DNA of 21,968 nt, from NCBI GenBank assembly GCA_016203345.1, contig JACQMZ010000063.1:1-21968 (forward strand). The letters are read 5' to 3'. The position numbers and the translations under genes are program-made. Position 1 is the stretch's first letter. Each line of letters starts with the position of its first letter. The DNA is from Candidatus Woesearchaeota archaeon (GTDB taxonomy: Archaea > Nanobdellota > Nanobdellia > Woesearchaeales > ARS49). Positions 1-7,947 of the stretch are shown piece by piece. The notes below the pieces were generated by a model. It ran no database searches. It was not told the origin of the DNA and saw only the letters and a list, made by a program, of their open reading frames with translations.

Positions 1-19
1 CATTGGGCAGGTGTAACAC

Positions 20-292
20 ATGACTACTCCAACAGAAGAAGACAAGAAATTCTCGCGCGCACTCATCGGGAAAACCGTCGTCACAAAAAGCGGCAAACGA
101 TTCGGCGAAGTCGGCGACATCATCTTTGAAGTCAAAAGCGGAGAACTCATCCACCTCGTGCTCAGCAACCCCACCAAATACGTTGAAAAATTCGAACTTG
201 AAAAAAACAAAGAAAGCAAAATATTGATCCCGTACCATTCTGTGATCGCAGTGGGAGATTTCATGGTCGTGAGCGAAGAGGAGATTGTTTAA
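20..292 (+). CDS. PRC-barrel domain protein, small
   Basis: A 90-residue soluble protein that is almost entirely one PRC-barrel domain. Residues about 14-45 read as the first strands (ALIGKTVVTKSGKRFGEVGD, then a DIIFE strand) and the C-terminal part ends with IPYHSVIAVGDFMVV, the usual closing strand of archaeal PRC-barrel proteins. The family includes the RimM C-terminal domain and the photosynthetic reaction centre H subunit; stand-alone archaeal copies are common and mostly uncharacterised, with RNA-processing or division roles proposed. The ATG is preceded by an AGGTG Shine-Dalgarno-like motif at 10-14; the promoter lies outside the window. A palindromic repeat starts at the base after the stop codon. 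No catalytic residues are expected. The family is secure, the function is not. Confidence 0.85.
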   Translation: MTTPTEEDKKFSRALIGKTVVTKSGKRFGEVGDIIFEVKSGELIHLVLSNPTKYVEKFELEKNKESKILIPYHSVIAVGDFMVVSEEEIV

Positions 293-332
293 CAGTATTT
301 CCGAGTTCGCTGCGCTCACTCAGGAAATACTG
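293..332 (+). repeat. Palindromic repeat element, copy 1
   Basis: A 10-bp perfect outer stem (CAGTATTTCC with GGAAATACTG) is followed inward by GAGT paired with ACTC, with one unpaired A on the 3' side. This is the shortest copy. It begins directly after the stop codon of the PRC-barrel gene and ends 7 bp before the TATA box of the clamp-loader gene. Its outer arm sequence differs from the GAATTTT copies but pairs fully, which indicates compensatory change. Confidence 0.88.
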
Positions 333-339
333 GAGAAAC

Positions 340-347
340 TTTATAAA
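340..347 (+). promoter_or_regulatory. TATA box of rfcS
   Basis: TTTATAAA is centred 26.5 nt before the ATG at 370. This fits a leaderless transcript and selects that ATG over the upstream in-frame TTG at 352, which lies only a few bases past the TATA box. Confidence 0.8.
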
Positions 348-369
348 TTGATTGCGAAGTACGCATGAC

Positions 370-1344
370 ATGGACGAATCCATCATCTGGACAGAAAAAT
401 ACAGGCCAAAAACATTTGACGACGTCATCGGACAAGACCACATTGTCCAAAAACTCAAAAGCTTTGTCGAAAAGAAAAACCTCCCCCACCTCCTTTTTGC
501 CGGACCGGCAGGCGTAGGAAAAAGCACGCTTGCCCTTGTCATCGCACGCACACTCTACGGCGACACGTGGAAAGAAAACTTCCTCGAACTCAACGCGTCA
601 GACGAACGCGGCATAGACGTTGTCCGCATCAAAGTCAAAGACTTCGCACGCACGCGCGCCATAGGCACGGTGCCCTTCAAAATCATCTTCCTTGACGAAT
701 GCGACGCGCTCACACGAGAAGCGCAACAGGCGCTGCGGCGAACCATGGAAACCACAACAACCACGTGCAGGTTTATCCTCGCCTGCAACTATTCCAGCAA
801 AATAATTGATCCCATCCAATCACGATGCGCAGTCTTCCGCTTCAAGCCTTTTGATGACGCCCAAAGACAAAAAATGCTGGACAACATCGCAGCAACAGAA
901 AAACTCACCATAGAACCAGACGCCAAGACCGCACTTGTCAGCGTGTCAGAAGGAGATGGCAGACGACTTGCCAACCTCATACAAACCTGCGCCTCAGTCG
1001 CGCCAACAATCACGGCTTCCAACGTGTACGACCTTGCCAGCACACTCTCGCCCCACGAACTGCAAGCACTCATGCAATTGCTCGTCCAACAGAAATTTGT
1101 TGACGCACGCGCCAAACTCCACGAACTCCTCGTCCTCCACGGACTGTCAGGCACAGACTTCATAAAACAATTCTCCCAAGAAATCTGGAAACTCCCCATC
1201 AGCGAACGCGCCAAGGTAACACTCGTCGACAAAGCAGGAGACATCGAGTTCAGAATGGTTGAAGGATCAGACGAATTCCTACAGCTTGAAGCGCTCTTGG
1301 CACACGCGATTTATGTCATTGCGGACCAGAACTCTTCACGGTGA
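370..1344 (+). CDS. rfcS: Replication factor C small subunit (clamp loader ATPase)
   Basis: A AAA+ ATPase subunit that, with RfcL, opens and loads the PCNA sliding clamp during DNA replication. The 324-residue length from the ATG at 370 is normal for archaeal RfcS. Visible motifs: EKYRPKTFDDVIGQ near residues 9-22 (RFC box II region), Walker A GPAGVGKST at 45-53, NASDERGID at 75-83, Walker B LDECDAL at 108-114, sensor 1 Asn near 140 and the SRC motif at 151-153 carrying the arginine finger. The TATA box at 340-347 supports this start; six further residues would be added from a TTG that is probably not used. The 3' end overlaps the convergent lipoprotein gene by 29 bp. RfcL is not in this window. 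Confidence 0.96.
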   Translation: MDESIIWTEKYRPKTFDDVIGQDHIVQKLKSFVEKKNLPHLLFAGPAGVGKSTLALVIARTLYGDTWKENFLELNASDERGIDVVRIKVKDFARTRAIGTVPFKIIFLDECDALTREAQQALRRTMETTTTTCRFILACNYSSKIIDPIQSRCAVFRFKPFDDAQRQKMLDNIAATEKLTIEPDAKTALVSVSEGDGRRLANLIQTCASVAPTITASNVYDLASTLSPHELQALMQLLVQQKFVDARAKLHELLVLHGLSGTDFIKQFSQEIWKLPISERAKVTLVDKAGDIEFRMVEGSDEFLQLEALLAHAIYVIADQNSSR

Positions 1345-2260
1345 TTTCCGTCTGGGCAAACTCTTCATAATCATACGTTGCCTCAATCGACACCACCTGC
1401 TCAAAATCAGACTTTGACGTGATCGGCTGAGTACATGTAATCAGCTTCGTGTCATCAAACAACGTCACAAAACCCTCTGCCTTCGTGCCAGAACTCTGCA
1501 AACCAGTGCATGTCAGCCCAGCAATGCGGCTGTCCACTATTACATACACACGATCCTCATTCTTCCGCTGGGTGCGGTCACACCTGCTCCTCTTCTCAAA
1601 CACTTCTCCGGTCCCGCGCTGCTTCACATCAAACGAAAACCCAATCTTGTCCTTTGCGCGCGCAGACTCCTGAAAATTCTCGATCTGCACAGGAGCACCA
1701 CTATTAAACACCTGCTTATTCTCATTAATGTTGCAAATGCCACCCTCAGGCGGATTCAATATATTACCCCGCACACACACTTTAGACACTGCCTTCGTCT
1801 GGTAAGTATAGCACACCTCTGCCCTCAAAGGAAACGTCGCACTTGCGCCCTGAATCGGCGCAAAATGATTCAAGCCAGAAAACTCAACTACAGCAGGAGG
1901 CGCAGGCAATACCGTCCCAGCAGGGTCCAGCCTTGACTCCAAAATATCATCATCAGCAGTCTTCACCACCTGCTCCTCAAGCTTGCTAAACTCCGCAGGA
2001 TTTATACCTGTCAACCTCACCCTCACATCCTCTTTTTTGACAGCCGCCTCACCCTTATTGTCCACGCGAATCACCACATCAAACGGGTCACGACCGCCAT
2101 CAAACACATCCTTCCTCAACGACTGAAAGTTAACCTGCAAACCTGTCGTGCCGCCAATAAACGGACTCTTCAGGTCCAATGCCTGGCCATCCTGCTCACC
2201 AGGAGTGCATGCGACCACCAAGAACAACACCAAACACACCACAATAGTTCTCACACGCAT
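1316..2260 (-). CDS. Putative lipoprotein, paralogue 1 of the surface cluster
   Basis: About 314 residues from the ATG at 2260. The N-terminus is a lipoprotein signal (MRVRTIVV, hydrophobic core, then VVAC), so Cys18 of this start is the likely lipidated residue and the mature protein faces outward. The rest is beta-rich with no membrane segment. It matches the next two genes in order: a GTTGLQVNF strand, a VDNKGEA strand resembling CARDB/Ig-like modules, CYTYQTK...VCV, a second module (FSFDVKQRGTGEVFEKR), and a C-terminal IEATYDYEEFAQTEI strand. Cysteines after the lipobox fall at matching places in all three paralogues. The TATA box at 2283-2290 lies 26 nt before this ATG, so the upstream in-frame ATG at 2275 is less likely. 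Function unknown; no enzyme motif seen. Confidence 0.8.
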   Translation of the reverse strand: MRVRTIVVCLVLFLVVACTPGEQDGQALDLKSPFIGGTTGLQVNFQSLRKDVFDGGRDPFDVVIRVDNKGEAAVKKEDVRVRLTGINPAEFSKLEEQVVKTADDDILESRLDPAGTVLPAPPAVVEFSGLNHFAPIQGASATFPLRAEVCYTYQTKAVSKVCVRGNILNPPEGGICNINENKQVFNSGAPVQIENFQESARAKDKIGFSFDVKQRGTGEVFEKRSRCDRTQRKNEDRVYVIVDSRIAGLTCTGLQSSGTKAEGFVTLFDDTKLITCTQPITSKSDFEQVVSIEATYDYEEFAQTEITVKSSGPQ

Positions 2261-2282
2261 ACGTCCAAGTGCCATAGATGCG

Positions 2283-2290
2283 TATATAAA
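2283..2290 (-). promoter_or_regulatory. TATA box of lipoprotein 1
   Basis: On the minus strand this reads TTTATATA, centred 26.5 nt upstream of the ATG at 2260. It gives this lipoprotein its own promoter. Palindromic element copy 2 lies 10 bp further upstream. Confidence 0.75.
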
Positions 2291-2300
2291 TTTTTCCCTT

Positions 2301-2347
2301 CAGATTTTCTGAGTTCGACGCATACGCGCCTCACTCAAGAAAATCTG
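2301..2347 (+). repeat. Palindromic repeat element, copy 2
   Basis: The outer stem is CAGATTTTCT with AGAAAATCTG (10 bp, perfect). Next come GAGT with ACTC and the unpaired A, then an imperfect inner hairpin around GACGC/GCGCC with one A-C mismatch. It lies between two minus-strand lipoprotein genes, upstream of one and downstream of the other. Confidence 0.85.
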
Positions 2348-2372
2348 GTTTTGACTACGAGAAGAACAGTGT

Positions 2373-3308
2373 CTATGACGCAGGAACAATATCAACCGAT
2401 TTTAACAGCGTCTGACGATACCCATATTCCAGCTCGATAACCAACGGACTTACGAACGCCGCCGTACCAGTCAAGCCATCAACCTCACAGAACAACGTGC
2501 CTTGCCCTCCGGTTAATCTCAGATGACCGCCGTCAACCAAAGGATTGCACTTCAAATTCTTATTCTGCGTGTTGACCTTCAAAACTTTTACATAATCAAT
2601 CTCGTCAAACTTCAACCCTTCACTAAACGGGCTGCACTTGTTCAACGCCGCAGGCTTGAACACTTCACCACCGCCCACGTTCTGCACGCGAATCCTAAAC
2701 CTCGTCTTGCCCAACGCAGGATCCACTTCAACAACATTAACCGCCACAGGAGCACCCTGACCGCCACCCAAACTCACACTCGCAGGCGTACACACTTTCT
2801 GCTGAACAGTCGCAGAAAAAGGATTAGGATCAAGACACACGTTGGCGGACGCGACAGTCCTATAATTATAACACAATGTTGCCTGCAACCGCGCAGGATA
2901 CCTGTCAATCCCCTTTGCTTTCAACAACTGCGGCCTGCCGGTAAATGACACCTGATCAATGCCGCCTTGGCTCGTGAACTGGTCACGCGGCTGAAGCTCA
3001 GGAATACGCTGACCATTCGTTGGAATCCCTGTAACAATAGACGGATCAAAACCAGAAATAAACACCAAATCACCCGGACCGCCCACGCGCGACGTGCCCC
3101 TGTTCTCAATCTCCAACACCATACTCAAAGACTCGGTATCAAAAATCCTATTCGGCGGCAGATTGGTCAAAAAAGACATCCGCATGCCCTCAGTCCCCAC
3201 ACGAAACTGGTCGGTGCCTGCAGTCTCCTTTTGCTGTTGAGCACCGGGAAGCTGAGCACAAGCTGCCAACAACAGCAAAGCAAGCAACACTCCTCTTTTT
3301 ACGGCCAT
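2373..3308 (-). CDS. Putative lipoprotein, paralogue 2 of the surface cluster
   Basis: About 311 residues from the ATG at 3308. The signal peptide MAVKRGVLLALLLLAAC ends in an LAAC lipobox. The mature part repeats the cluster pattern: GTEGMRMSF, then PPNRIF, an EIENRGTS strand, LCYNYRT...VCL, a VCTP motif, a GGGQGAPVAV turn, FRIRVQNVGGGEVFK in the second module, three further single cysteines, and the closing strand IELEYGYRQTLLKSVDI. It is visibly closer to paralogue 3 than to paralogue 1 (QGxPVAV and QNVGxG shared). Its own TATA box (3331-3338) selects this start over the ATG at 3320, which would place four extra residues before the signal. Probably an outward-facing adhesin or structural component; no function is assigned. 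Confidence 0.8.
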   Translation of the reverse strand: MAVKRGVLLALLLLAACAQLPGAQQQKETAGTDQFRVGTEGMRMSFLTNLPPNRIFDTESLSMVLEIENRGTSRVGGPGDLVFISGFDPSIVTGIPTNGQRIPELQPRDQFTSQGGIDQVSFTGRPQLLKAKGIDRYPARLQATLCYNYRTVASANVCLDPNPFSATVQQKVCTPASVSLGGGQGAPVAVNVVEVDPALGKTRFRIRVQNVGGGEVFKPAALNKCSPFSEGLKFDEIDYVKVLKVNTQNKNLKCNPLVDGGHLRLTGGQGTLFCEVDGLTGTAAFVSPLVIELEYGYRQTLLKSVDIVPAS

Positions 3309-3330
3309 ACAACAACCCATACGTGTATAG

Positions 3331-3338
3331 TTTATAAT
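3331..3338 (-). promoter_or_regulatory. TATA box of lipoprotein 2
   Basis: Minus strand reads ATTATAAA, centred 26.5 nt before the ATG at 3308. It overlaps the 3' end of the upstream lipoprotein 3 gene, so transcription of lipoprotein 2 can start independently of the upstream operon. Confidence 0.72.
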
Positions 3339-4273
3339 ATTTTCTTAATCACGATATTCTTTGATTTCTGCTCCACATACCCATAATCCAGCTGAACCTC
3401 CAACAACCCCTCATACGTGCCGGATTCCAACGAAATCGCATCCGCATCAGACAAACGGCACGTCACAGACGAGTCTTCAGCCAGTTTCAACACATCCGGC
3501 TTACACGTCAACGGCTTCTCAGACAGTTTCGCATCAATCTTCACCACATTCAGCAAGTCCTGACCCTCTCCTGCACGACCGCCGCACAACTCAGAAAACC
3601 TCCCCTTGTCCACAACCACACCAGACCCCACGTTTTGCACACGCAACGTAATCACCGGCACAACAGCATTCTGATCACGCGTCGGACTCATGAGCGGCTT
3701 ATCAATGCTCACCACAGCAACAGGACCACCCTGACCCCCAGACAAACCCTTCGCCTGAGGCGTACAAATCTCTCTTGTTTCGCGCCGCAAAGCGGTCTCT
3801 GGCTTGATGCAAATCACCTGAGTCACCTTTGTCGAATACTGATAACAAATATTCGCCGTAATCGTCGCAGGAAAATGCTCCTCCAACAACTCACCAGCCG
3901 TCGCCACCAGCACAAACCGCTTCCTCTCTCCAACTGGCGCAAATGGAGACTTCCCTTCCAACTTGAACGAATCAAACACTACCTGATCAACAGATATGAC
4001 GTCTGTCGGCACACCAAACACGTACACACCCTCTGCATTGGACGCACCCTTATTCTCCACCTCTATAGCAATCTCAAACCGATTCTTCTCAAACACCTCT
4101 GCAGGCGGCGCGCCATCCACAAAATTCATCACCACGCCCTGAGTGCCTGTGTGAATCTCAGCAATCGGCAACTGCTTCACAGGAGAACGACCCAACTGAG
4201 TGACTTGCTGGCAGGAGAGCAACAAGAACAAAGCAAAGACGAATGCCACTGAAGACAACCATTTCCCGCTCAT
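3332..4273 (-). CDS. Putative lipoprotein, paralogue 3 of the surface cluster
   Basis: 313 residues. The signal MSGKWLSSVAFVFALFLLLSC ends in an LLSC lipobox, with the Cys at residue 21. Two beta modules follow: module 1 with GTQGVVMNF, PPAEVFE, IEVENKGAS and ICYQYSTK...VIC; module 2 after a CTP motif and GGQGGPVAV, with LRVQNVGSGVV, and the closing strand VQLDYGYVEQKSKNI. The N-terminal module resembles CARDB/Ig-like folds; I can claim only the pattern. The start codon overlaps the stop of the polytopic membrane protein in an ATGA, so the two are translationally coupled and belong to one operon. This is the best evidence that the lipoproteins work with the membrane protein. Confidence 0.82.
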   Translation of the reverse strand: MSGKWLSSVAFVFALFLLLSCQQVTQLGRSPVKQLPIAEIHTGTQGVVMNFVDGAPPAEVFEKNRFEIAIEVENKGASNAEGVYVFGVPTDVISVDQVVFDSFKLEGKSPFAPVGERKRFVLVATAGELLEEHFPATITANICYQYSTKVTQVICIKPETALRRETREICTPQAKGLSGGQGGPVAVVSIDKPLMSPTRDQNAVVPVITLRVQNVGSGVVVDKGRFSELCGGRAGEGQDLLNVVKIDAKLSEKPLTCKPDVLKLAEDSSVTCRLSDADAISLESGTYEGLLEVQLDYGYVEQKSKNIVIKKIL

Positions 4274-6729
4274 GGTTCTCTCTCAGCGGGCAGCACCTGC
4301 TGTATTTCTCCTTCCCGTTCGAACGCTTGTCTGGGTTCTTCCACAGTGAAGACTGTTTCTTGCTTCAATAAATACTTGTATGTTGTTGACACGCGGATGT
4401 TTCTCGTCGTGACTGCGGCTGGCCCGAGGAGTGTGTTGCCGTCCTCGACTTGTGTGTACGCGCGGAAGGTAACGAACGAGCCAAGTGGTTCTGTGCCACG
4501 TTGTCTAGGACTGATCAAGTACGCGTTGTGGATCTTGTCATCGCATAGTTTTGCCTCTTCTTTTACTTGCGGATCATCTCTGAGCTCAGTGCACGTCTTT
4601 TTTGCAGGTTCTCCAAGCGCCCGTCCACCAGCGAGTTGTGCAACTGTAAGGCCTTTTGGCATGAAAAGAAGCACGTTCGTGACTTCTGCCACTTCTCCTG
4701 CGCCTGCATTGTCGATCGTGACTGCTATCGTCGGACCAGGCTTGCCAGCGGCAAGTTCTATGCCGACTGGTTGGGTGCCGACAGCAATCCCCACACGGAC
4801 AGGCCCTTTCGTTGTGGTTGCAACAGGAGACTTCACGTCAAACCCTTCGAGGGGATCGAGGTTGCGTCGTCGCATATCGCGCAGTTTGCCCTGCTCCATC
4901 AAGTACATAGGGAGGTAGCTTCTTGCCGTGAAGCCAAATGCCGCCCTTAAGCGGATCGTGTGCGAGCCTGGAACCAGCACAGGTTCTCCTGCTGCTGGTG
5001 GCTCTCCTGTGGTGCAGTCGATATCGTACGATTCTTCTCCTTCTACTGTCAGCATGCAAAACGTGTCCTGCCGTGGATCGTTCGCGCATCTGCTTAATAT
5101 TTTTGCGGGTGCTGGTGGGTCGCTTCCTGTCTGGAACTCACATTCTGCCTTAATTTCTATGGGCTTGTCTAGCGCTGTTCCTTTGAGTGTAGTGAAGAAC
5201 GCGGCTGGCGCAGTGGTGAAGAAACGCTCCTCAGACTTTTTCAGCGGTTGAAGAGAGACACCAAGATCACGCTTTGCCTCAGCATCAATCTGGCTTGCCG
5301 CGAAATCCCCAGACGCGATCGCGATCTGACGCTTAAACGCCTGCTCAAGATACTGAGGACCAGCCGCCGCCTTGGAAAAACCTTTTGCAATGCCTCCGGA
5401 AATTGCGGTTATAACACCTCCAAGAGGAGAGTCTGACGGAACAGGAGAGCCATACGCGTACGCGTAAAAACCAACTAGAAGAACAAAGGAAAACACGAGC
5501 ACACCTGCTTTCGCGTCAACAACCAGCATAGCGATGGGTGCGACGAGTGCTATTATGGCCACGAGTCCTGATGGCGCGTTGAACATGAGAAGGAAAAACA
5601 ATAACAGAAAGTATCCAACAAGCAACCCAACAGTGCGCATGAGCGCGAGCCCGACATCAGGCTTGTACATGGCGAGCACAGCAAAAAGAAGTCCGCCGCC
5701 GGCAATCATCGCAACAAACACACCTGTCAGTCCCATGTACACAAGGCCGCCAACCACTACTCCAACAGCGATGAACAACAAGAATATCATGGCGCTTTGT
5801 GTTTTGGGCTGAGGATGCTTTGCCTCCCACTCCTTCATCGCGTGATGACGCGCGGCCAAGCCTGCTCCCGCCACCCCTGGAATAAACGGGTCAAGAAATC
5901 CTGTCGGGTCAAGAAGTTCCAGCAGTTGAAGCAGCGCCGCCTTGCCCCACAAGAAATACGCGATGAGCGCAAGAACAACTTCGACAATCATCTCCACACC
6001 AGGAATGCGGCCAACAGTGTTATCAATAAGACCGTCACAAATAATGAGCGCAAAAAACCATTTGGGCCAGAAGCTTGCCCGCAAGAGCTTCGGCTTTTCT
6101 TCTTCAGGAACAGCAACCAATGCCTTTGCTCCCTCCTTTGTTCCCTTAATTTCACGCACACGATCTTGCATCCAGTGGACCGCTTGCGGACCGTACAGGA
6201 CTATGAGAAAGAACACGATCACGAGCACTATGCCTGTGAAAATGTTATTGACGAACACGACTATCATGACAGCCGCCAACAGCTTCAACAACATCAGCGG
6301 ATCAGCGGACTCTGCCTTGATGTTGAATTTCTGCTCAAATTTCTCGCCCAAAAACCGTTCCGCGAACAACAACCCAGCAATTGCGATAATCACCAGCCGC
6401 TGCACCAACGGATTCTCAACAAACAAGACTGCTAGCAACGAAACTATCAACACCAAAACAAACACCATAAATTCACCCTGCTTCGGCCGATGCTCTGAAA
6501 AAGAAGCTTCATGCGTGATGACGTTGGAGGGAAACGCAACCGGAGGCAGAGGCGGTCCACGCGACGGAGCCGTAAATTGAGCTACTTTCCCTTGCGCGAA
6601 CGCCGCACCCTTCTCAACGGCGCGCTGGGCAGCGGCAGCGGCAAATTCTGTTCCCTTCTCAACAGCCTTTTCCCTGGCCTTTTCTGCAAATCCAGATGCT
6701 ACCTTAGAAACTGCTTCGCCTACAGCCAC
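4270..6729 (-). CDS. Polytopic membrane protein with large extramembrane C-terminal region
   Basis: 819 residues; not recognised. Order: an Ala/Lys/Glu-rich N-terminal stretch (about 1-55) likely to form amphipathic helices; about ten hydrophobic segments near 86-104, 109-126, 146-161, 164-180, 222-235, 246-262, 312-332, 334-352, 365-403 (two) and 408-426; then some 390 hydrophilic residues. The latter include a four-cysteine part (about 530-572) and a C-terminal module (about 640-797) with VRVGIAVGTQPVGI, VTIDNAGAGEV and STTYKYLLKQETVF, reminiscent of the lipoprotein modules. Start is GTG with a strong GAGGTG Shine-Dalgarno 5 nt upstream. It follows the anchored beta protein by 34 bp and overlaps lipoprotein 3 by ATGA. 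No transporter, peptidase or glycosyltransferase motif is evident. It could be the membrane platform for a surface complex (inference). The 3' kilobase has different base skew from its neighbours. Confidence 0.85.
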   Translation of the reverse strand: MAVGEAVSKVASGFAEKAREKAVEKGTEFAAAAAQRAVEKGAAFAQGKVAQFTAPSRGPPLPPVAFPSNVITHEASFSEHRPKQGEFMVFVLVLIVSLLAVLFVENPLVQRLVIIAIAGLLFAERFLGEKFEQKFNIKAESADPLMLLKLLAAVMIVVFVNNIFTGIVLVIVFFLIVLYGPQAVHWMQDRVREIKGTKEGAKALVAVPEEEKPKLLRASFWPKWFFALIICDGLIDNTVGRIPGVEMIVEVVLALIAYFLWGKAALLQLLELLDPTGFLDPFIPGVAGAGLAARHHAMKEWEAKHPQPKTQSAMIFLLFIAVGVVVGGLVYMGLTGVFVAMIAGGGLLFAVLAMYKPDVGLALMRTVGLLVGYFLLLFFLLMFNAPSGLVAIIALVAPIAMLVVDAKAGVLVFSFVLLVGFYAYAYGSPVPSDSPLGGVITAISGGIAKGFSKAAAGPQYLEQAFKRQIAIASGDFAASQIDAEAKRDLGVSLQPLKKSEERFFTTAPAAFFTTLKGTALDKPIEIKAECEFQTGSDPPAPAKILSRCANDPRQDTFCMLTVEGEESYDIDCTTGEPPAAGEPVLVPGSHTIRLRAAFGFTARSYLPMYLMEQGKLRDMRRRNLDPLEGFDVKSPVATTTKGPVRVGIAVGTQPVGIELAAGKPGPTIAVTIDNAGAGEVAEVTNVLLFMPKGLTVAQLAGGRALGEPAKKTCTELRDDPQVKEEAKLCDDKIHNAYLISPRQRGTEPLGSFVTFRAYTQVEDGNTLLGPAAVTTRNIRVSTTYKYLLKQETVFTVEEPRQAFEREGEIQQVLPAEREP

Positions 6730-6763
6730 TATTCCACCTCACTTGGCGTCAGCGCCACTGCAA

Positions 6764-7894
6764 TCACTCCACAACCACTTGCAATGAAACAATATTCAAA
6801 TCAGTAATCGGCGTGAGGGAAACAAAATTATTCCCGAGCTTCAACGCGTTCGTCACGTCCTTCTCAAACACCGCGGCATTCTGGTCGATCACAAACCGCT
6901 GACTGTTCAATACGACCTCTGCACGCTTTTTCGAACGATCTTCAGTAAACAACACCTTCAACTTCACGCGGCCGGCCTTTACGCCGCGATCAATCTGAAA
7001 AAACTGCAAAAACGGCTTTGCCTCCTTCAGCTTAGTCTTCACCACCAGTTGCTCCAAACGCACACTCCCTTGCGAGAGACTGAACGTCAACAAGTTCTTC
7101 CCTTCAGCAAAATCCTCAGGAAACAATTCCTGCTGGTTGATACTGCCGCAGTCGGGCGTACCCTTCAACACCTGCTTGTTGTTCAACAACACTACCAGTG
7201 TGCCCACACCCTTCTCGTCGCAAATCGCGAAAAACCTCAACGTGCCGCGCTCAACACCCTCTTTTTCTGCCTTAGTCAACGGCAGAATGTGCGTTGCCTC
7301 CAACTTCTCCGGCCGCACAACATCAGCAATAATTTTCACGTCACGAAACTCAAACAGCCGAGGCAAAAACCAGAACCCCACGCCAACAGCCTCAACATCC
7401 AACGTGTTCTGCTCCTTCAACACGTCATCCCTCAACGCGATCGGCGGCGGATTCGGCACATCAAGCGTGCCCTCGAACACGTCAACACCATTCAATCTTA
7501 CCCGCAACAGGCCACGATACGTGGCAAGCGAGAACGTGAACAACACATTCTTCATTGCCTTAAGATCCTTAATCGGAAACGAGACAGACTTCTTCTGCTC
7601 CCCAATCCAGCCACGCTTCACCACAAACGGAGGAATCTCAAGCAAAACCTTAGCGGCAGAAGTCTCCTCCAACACCACATTCGGCACCGGATGCTCACGC
7701 TCCCTCTCAGCCAACGGACTCAAAAAGCCAACCTGCTCATCCAACAGCACAGACTTCTTCGACACATTCGACTCCACAAACTTTTCAGGAGCAAGAATCT
7801 TCTCCCGCTCTCCCGGAGGCAGGAAAATAATATAGAAAATGATGATCAACGTAATAATACCGACGAGCCCAGCAGCCTGACCTTTTCGTAACAT
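6764..7894 (-). CDS. Membrane-anchored beta-rich protein with three internal repeats
   Basis: 376 residues; not recognised. One hydrophobic segment near the N-terminus (about 9-26, GLVGIITLIIIFYIIFLPP) with Arg3/Lys4 before it suggests an uncleaved anchor with the rest outside. The exported part shows three similar units: LNG at 134-136 followed by EQNTLDV at 161, LNN at 237-239 followed by GKNLLTF at 265, and LNS at 329-331 followed by GNNFVSL at 354. The offset from LN to the N-x-L strand is 25-28 residues each time and the unit spacing is 92-103. The pattern resembles jelly-roll carbohydrate-binding-type folds, but no binding residues can be named. It is the first gene of the minus-strand surface operon. 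A TATA box at 7931-7938 gives a leader of about 15 nt carrying an AGAGG Shine-Dalgarno. Confidence 0.8.
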   Translation of the reverse strand: MLRKGQAAGLVGIITLIIIFYIIFLPPGEREKILAPEKFVESNVSKKSVLLDEQVGFLSPLAEREREHPVPNVVLEETSAAKVLLEIPPFVVKRGWIGEQKKSVSFPIKDLKAMKNVLFTFSLATYRGLLRVRLNGVDVFEGTLDVPNPPPIALRDDVLKEQNTLDVEAVGVGFWFLPRLFEFRDVKIIADVVRPEKLEATHILPLTKAEKEGVERGTLRFFAICDEKGVGTLVVLLNNKQVLKGTPDCGSINQQELFPEDFAEGKNLLTFSLSQGSVRLEQLVVKTKLKEAKPFLQFFQIDRGVKAGRVKLKVLFTEDRSKKRAEVVLNSQRFVIDQNAAVFEKDVTNALKLGNNFVSLTPITDLNIVSLQVVVE

Positions 7895-7930
7895 GAATTC
7901 CTCTTTTCACCCATTCATGTGTTGCGGACT

Positions 7931-7938
7931 ATATAAAG
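7931..7938 (-). promoter_or_regulatory. TATA box of the surface operon
   Basis: Minus strand reads CTTTATAT. The predicted transcription start is near 7908, leaving a short leader with AGAGG before the ATG at 7894. This promoter probably drives the anchored protein, the polytopic protein and lipoprotein 3 together. Confidence 0.7.
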
Positions 7939-7947
7939 ATTTTCTAA

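Noticed and set aside
3635..4252. Plus-strand 205-codon frame opposite lipoprotein 3
   Set aside because: Its Arg/His-rich product is a typical shadow of the biased codons of the real gene, and it has no start signals.
5797..6435. Plus-strand open frames of about 200 codons (also 5942-6580 and 4346-4918) opposite the polytopic membrane protein
   Set aside because: They are antisense shadows of a protein with clear membrane segments, operon coupling and a good ribosome binding site. Their own translations show no domain pattern.
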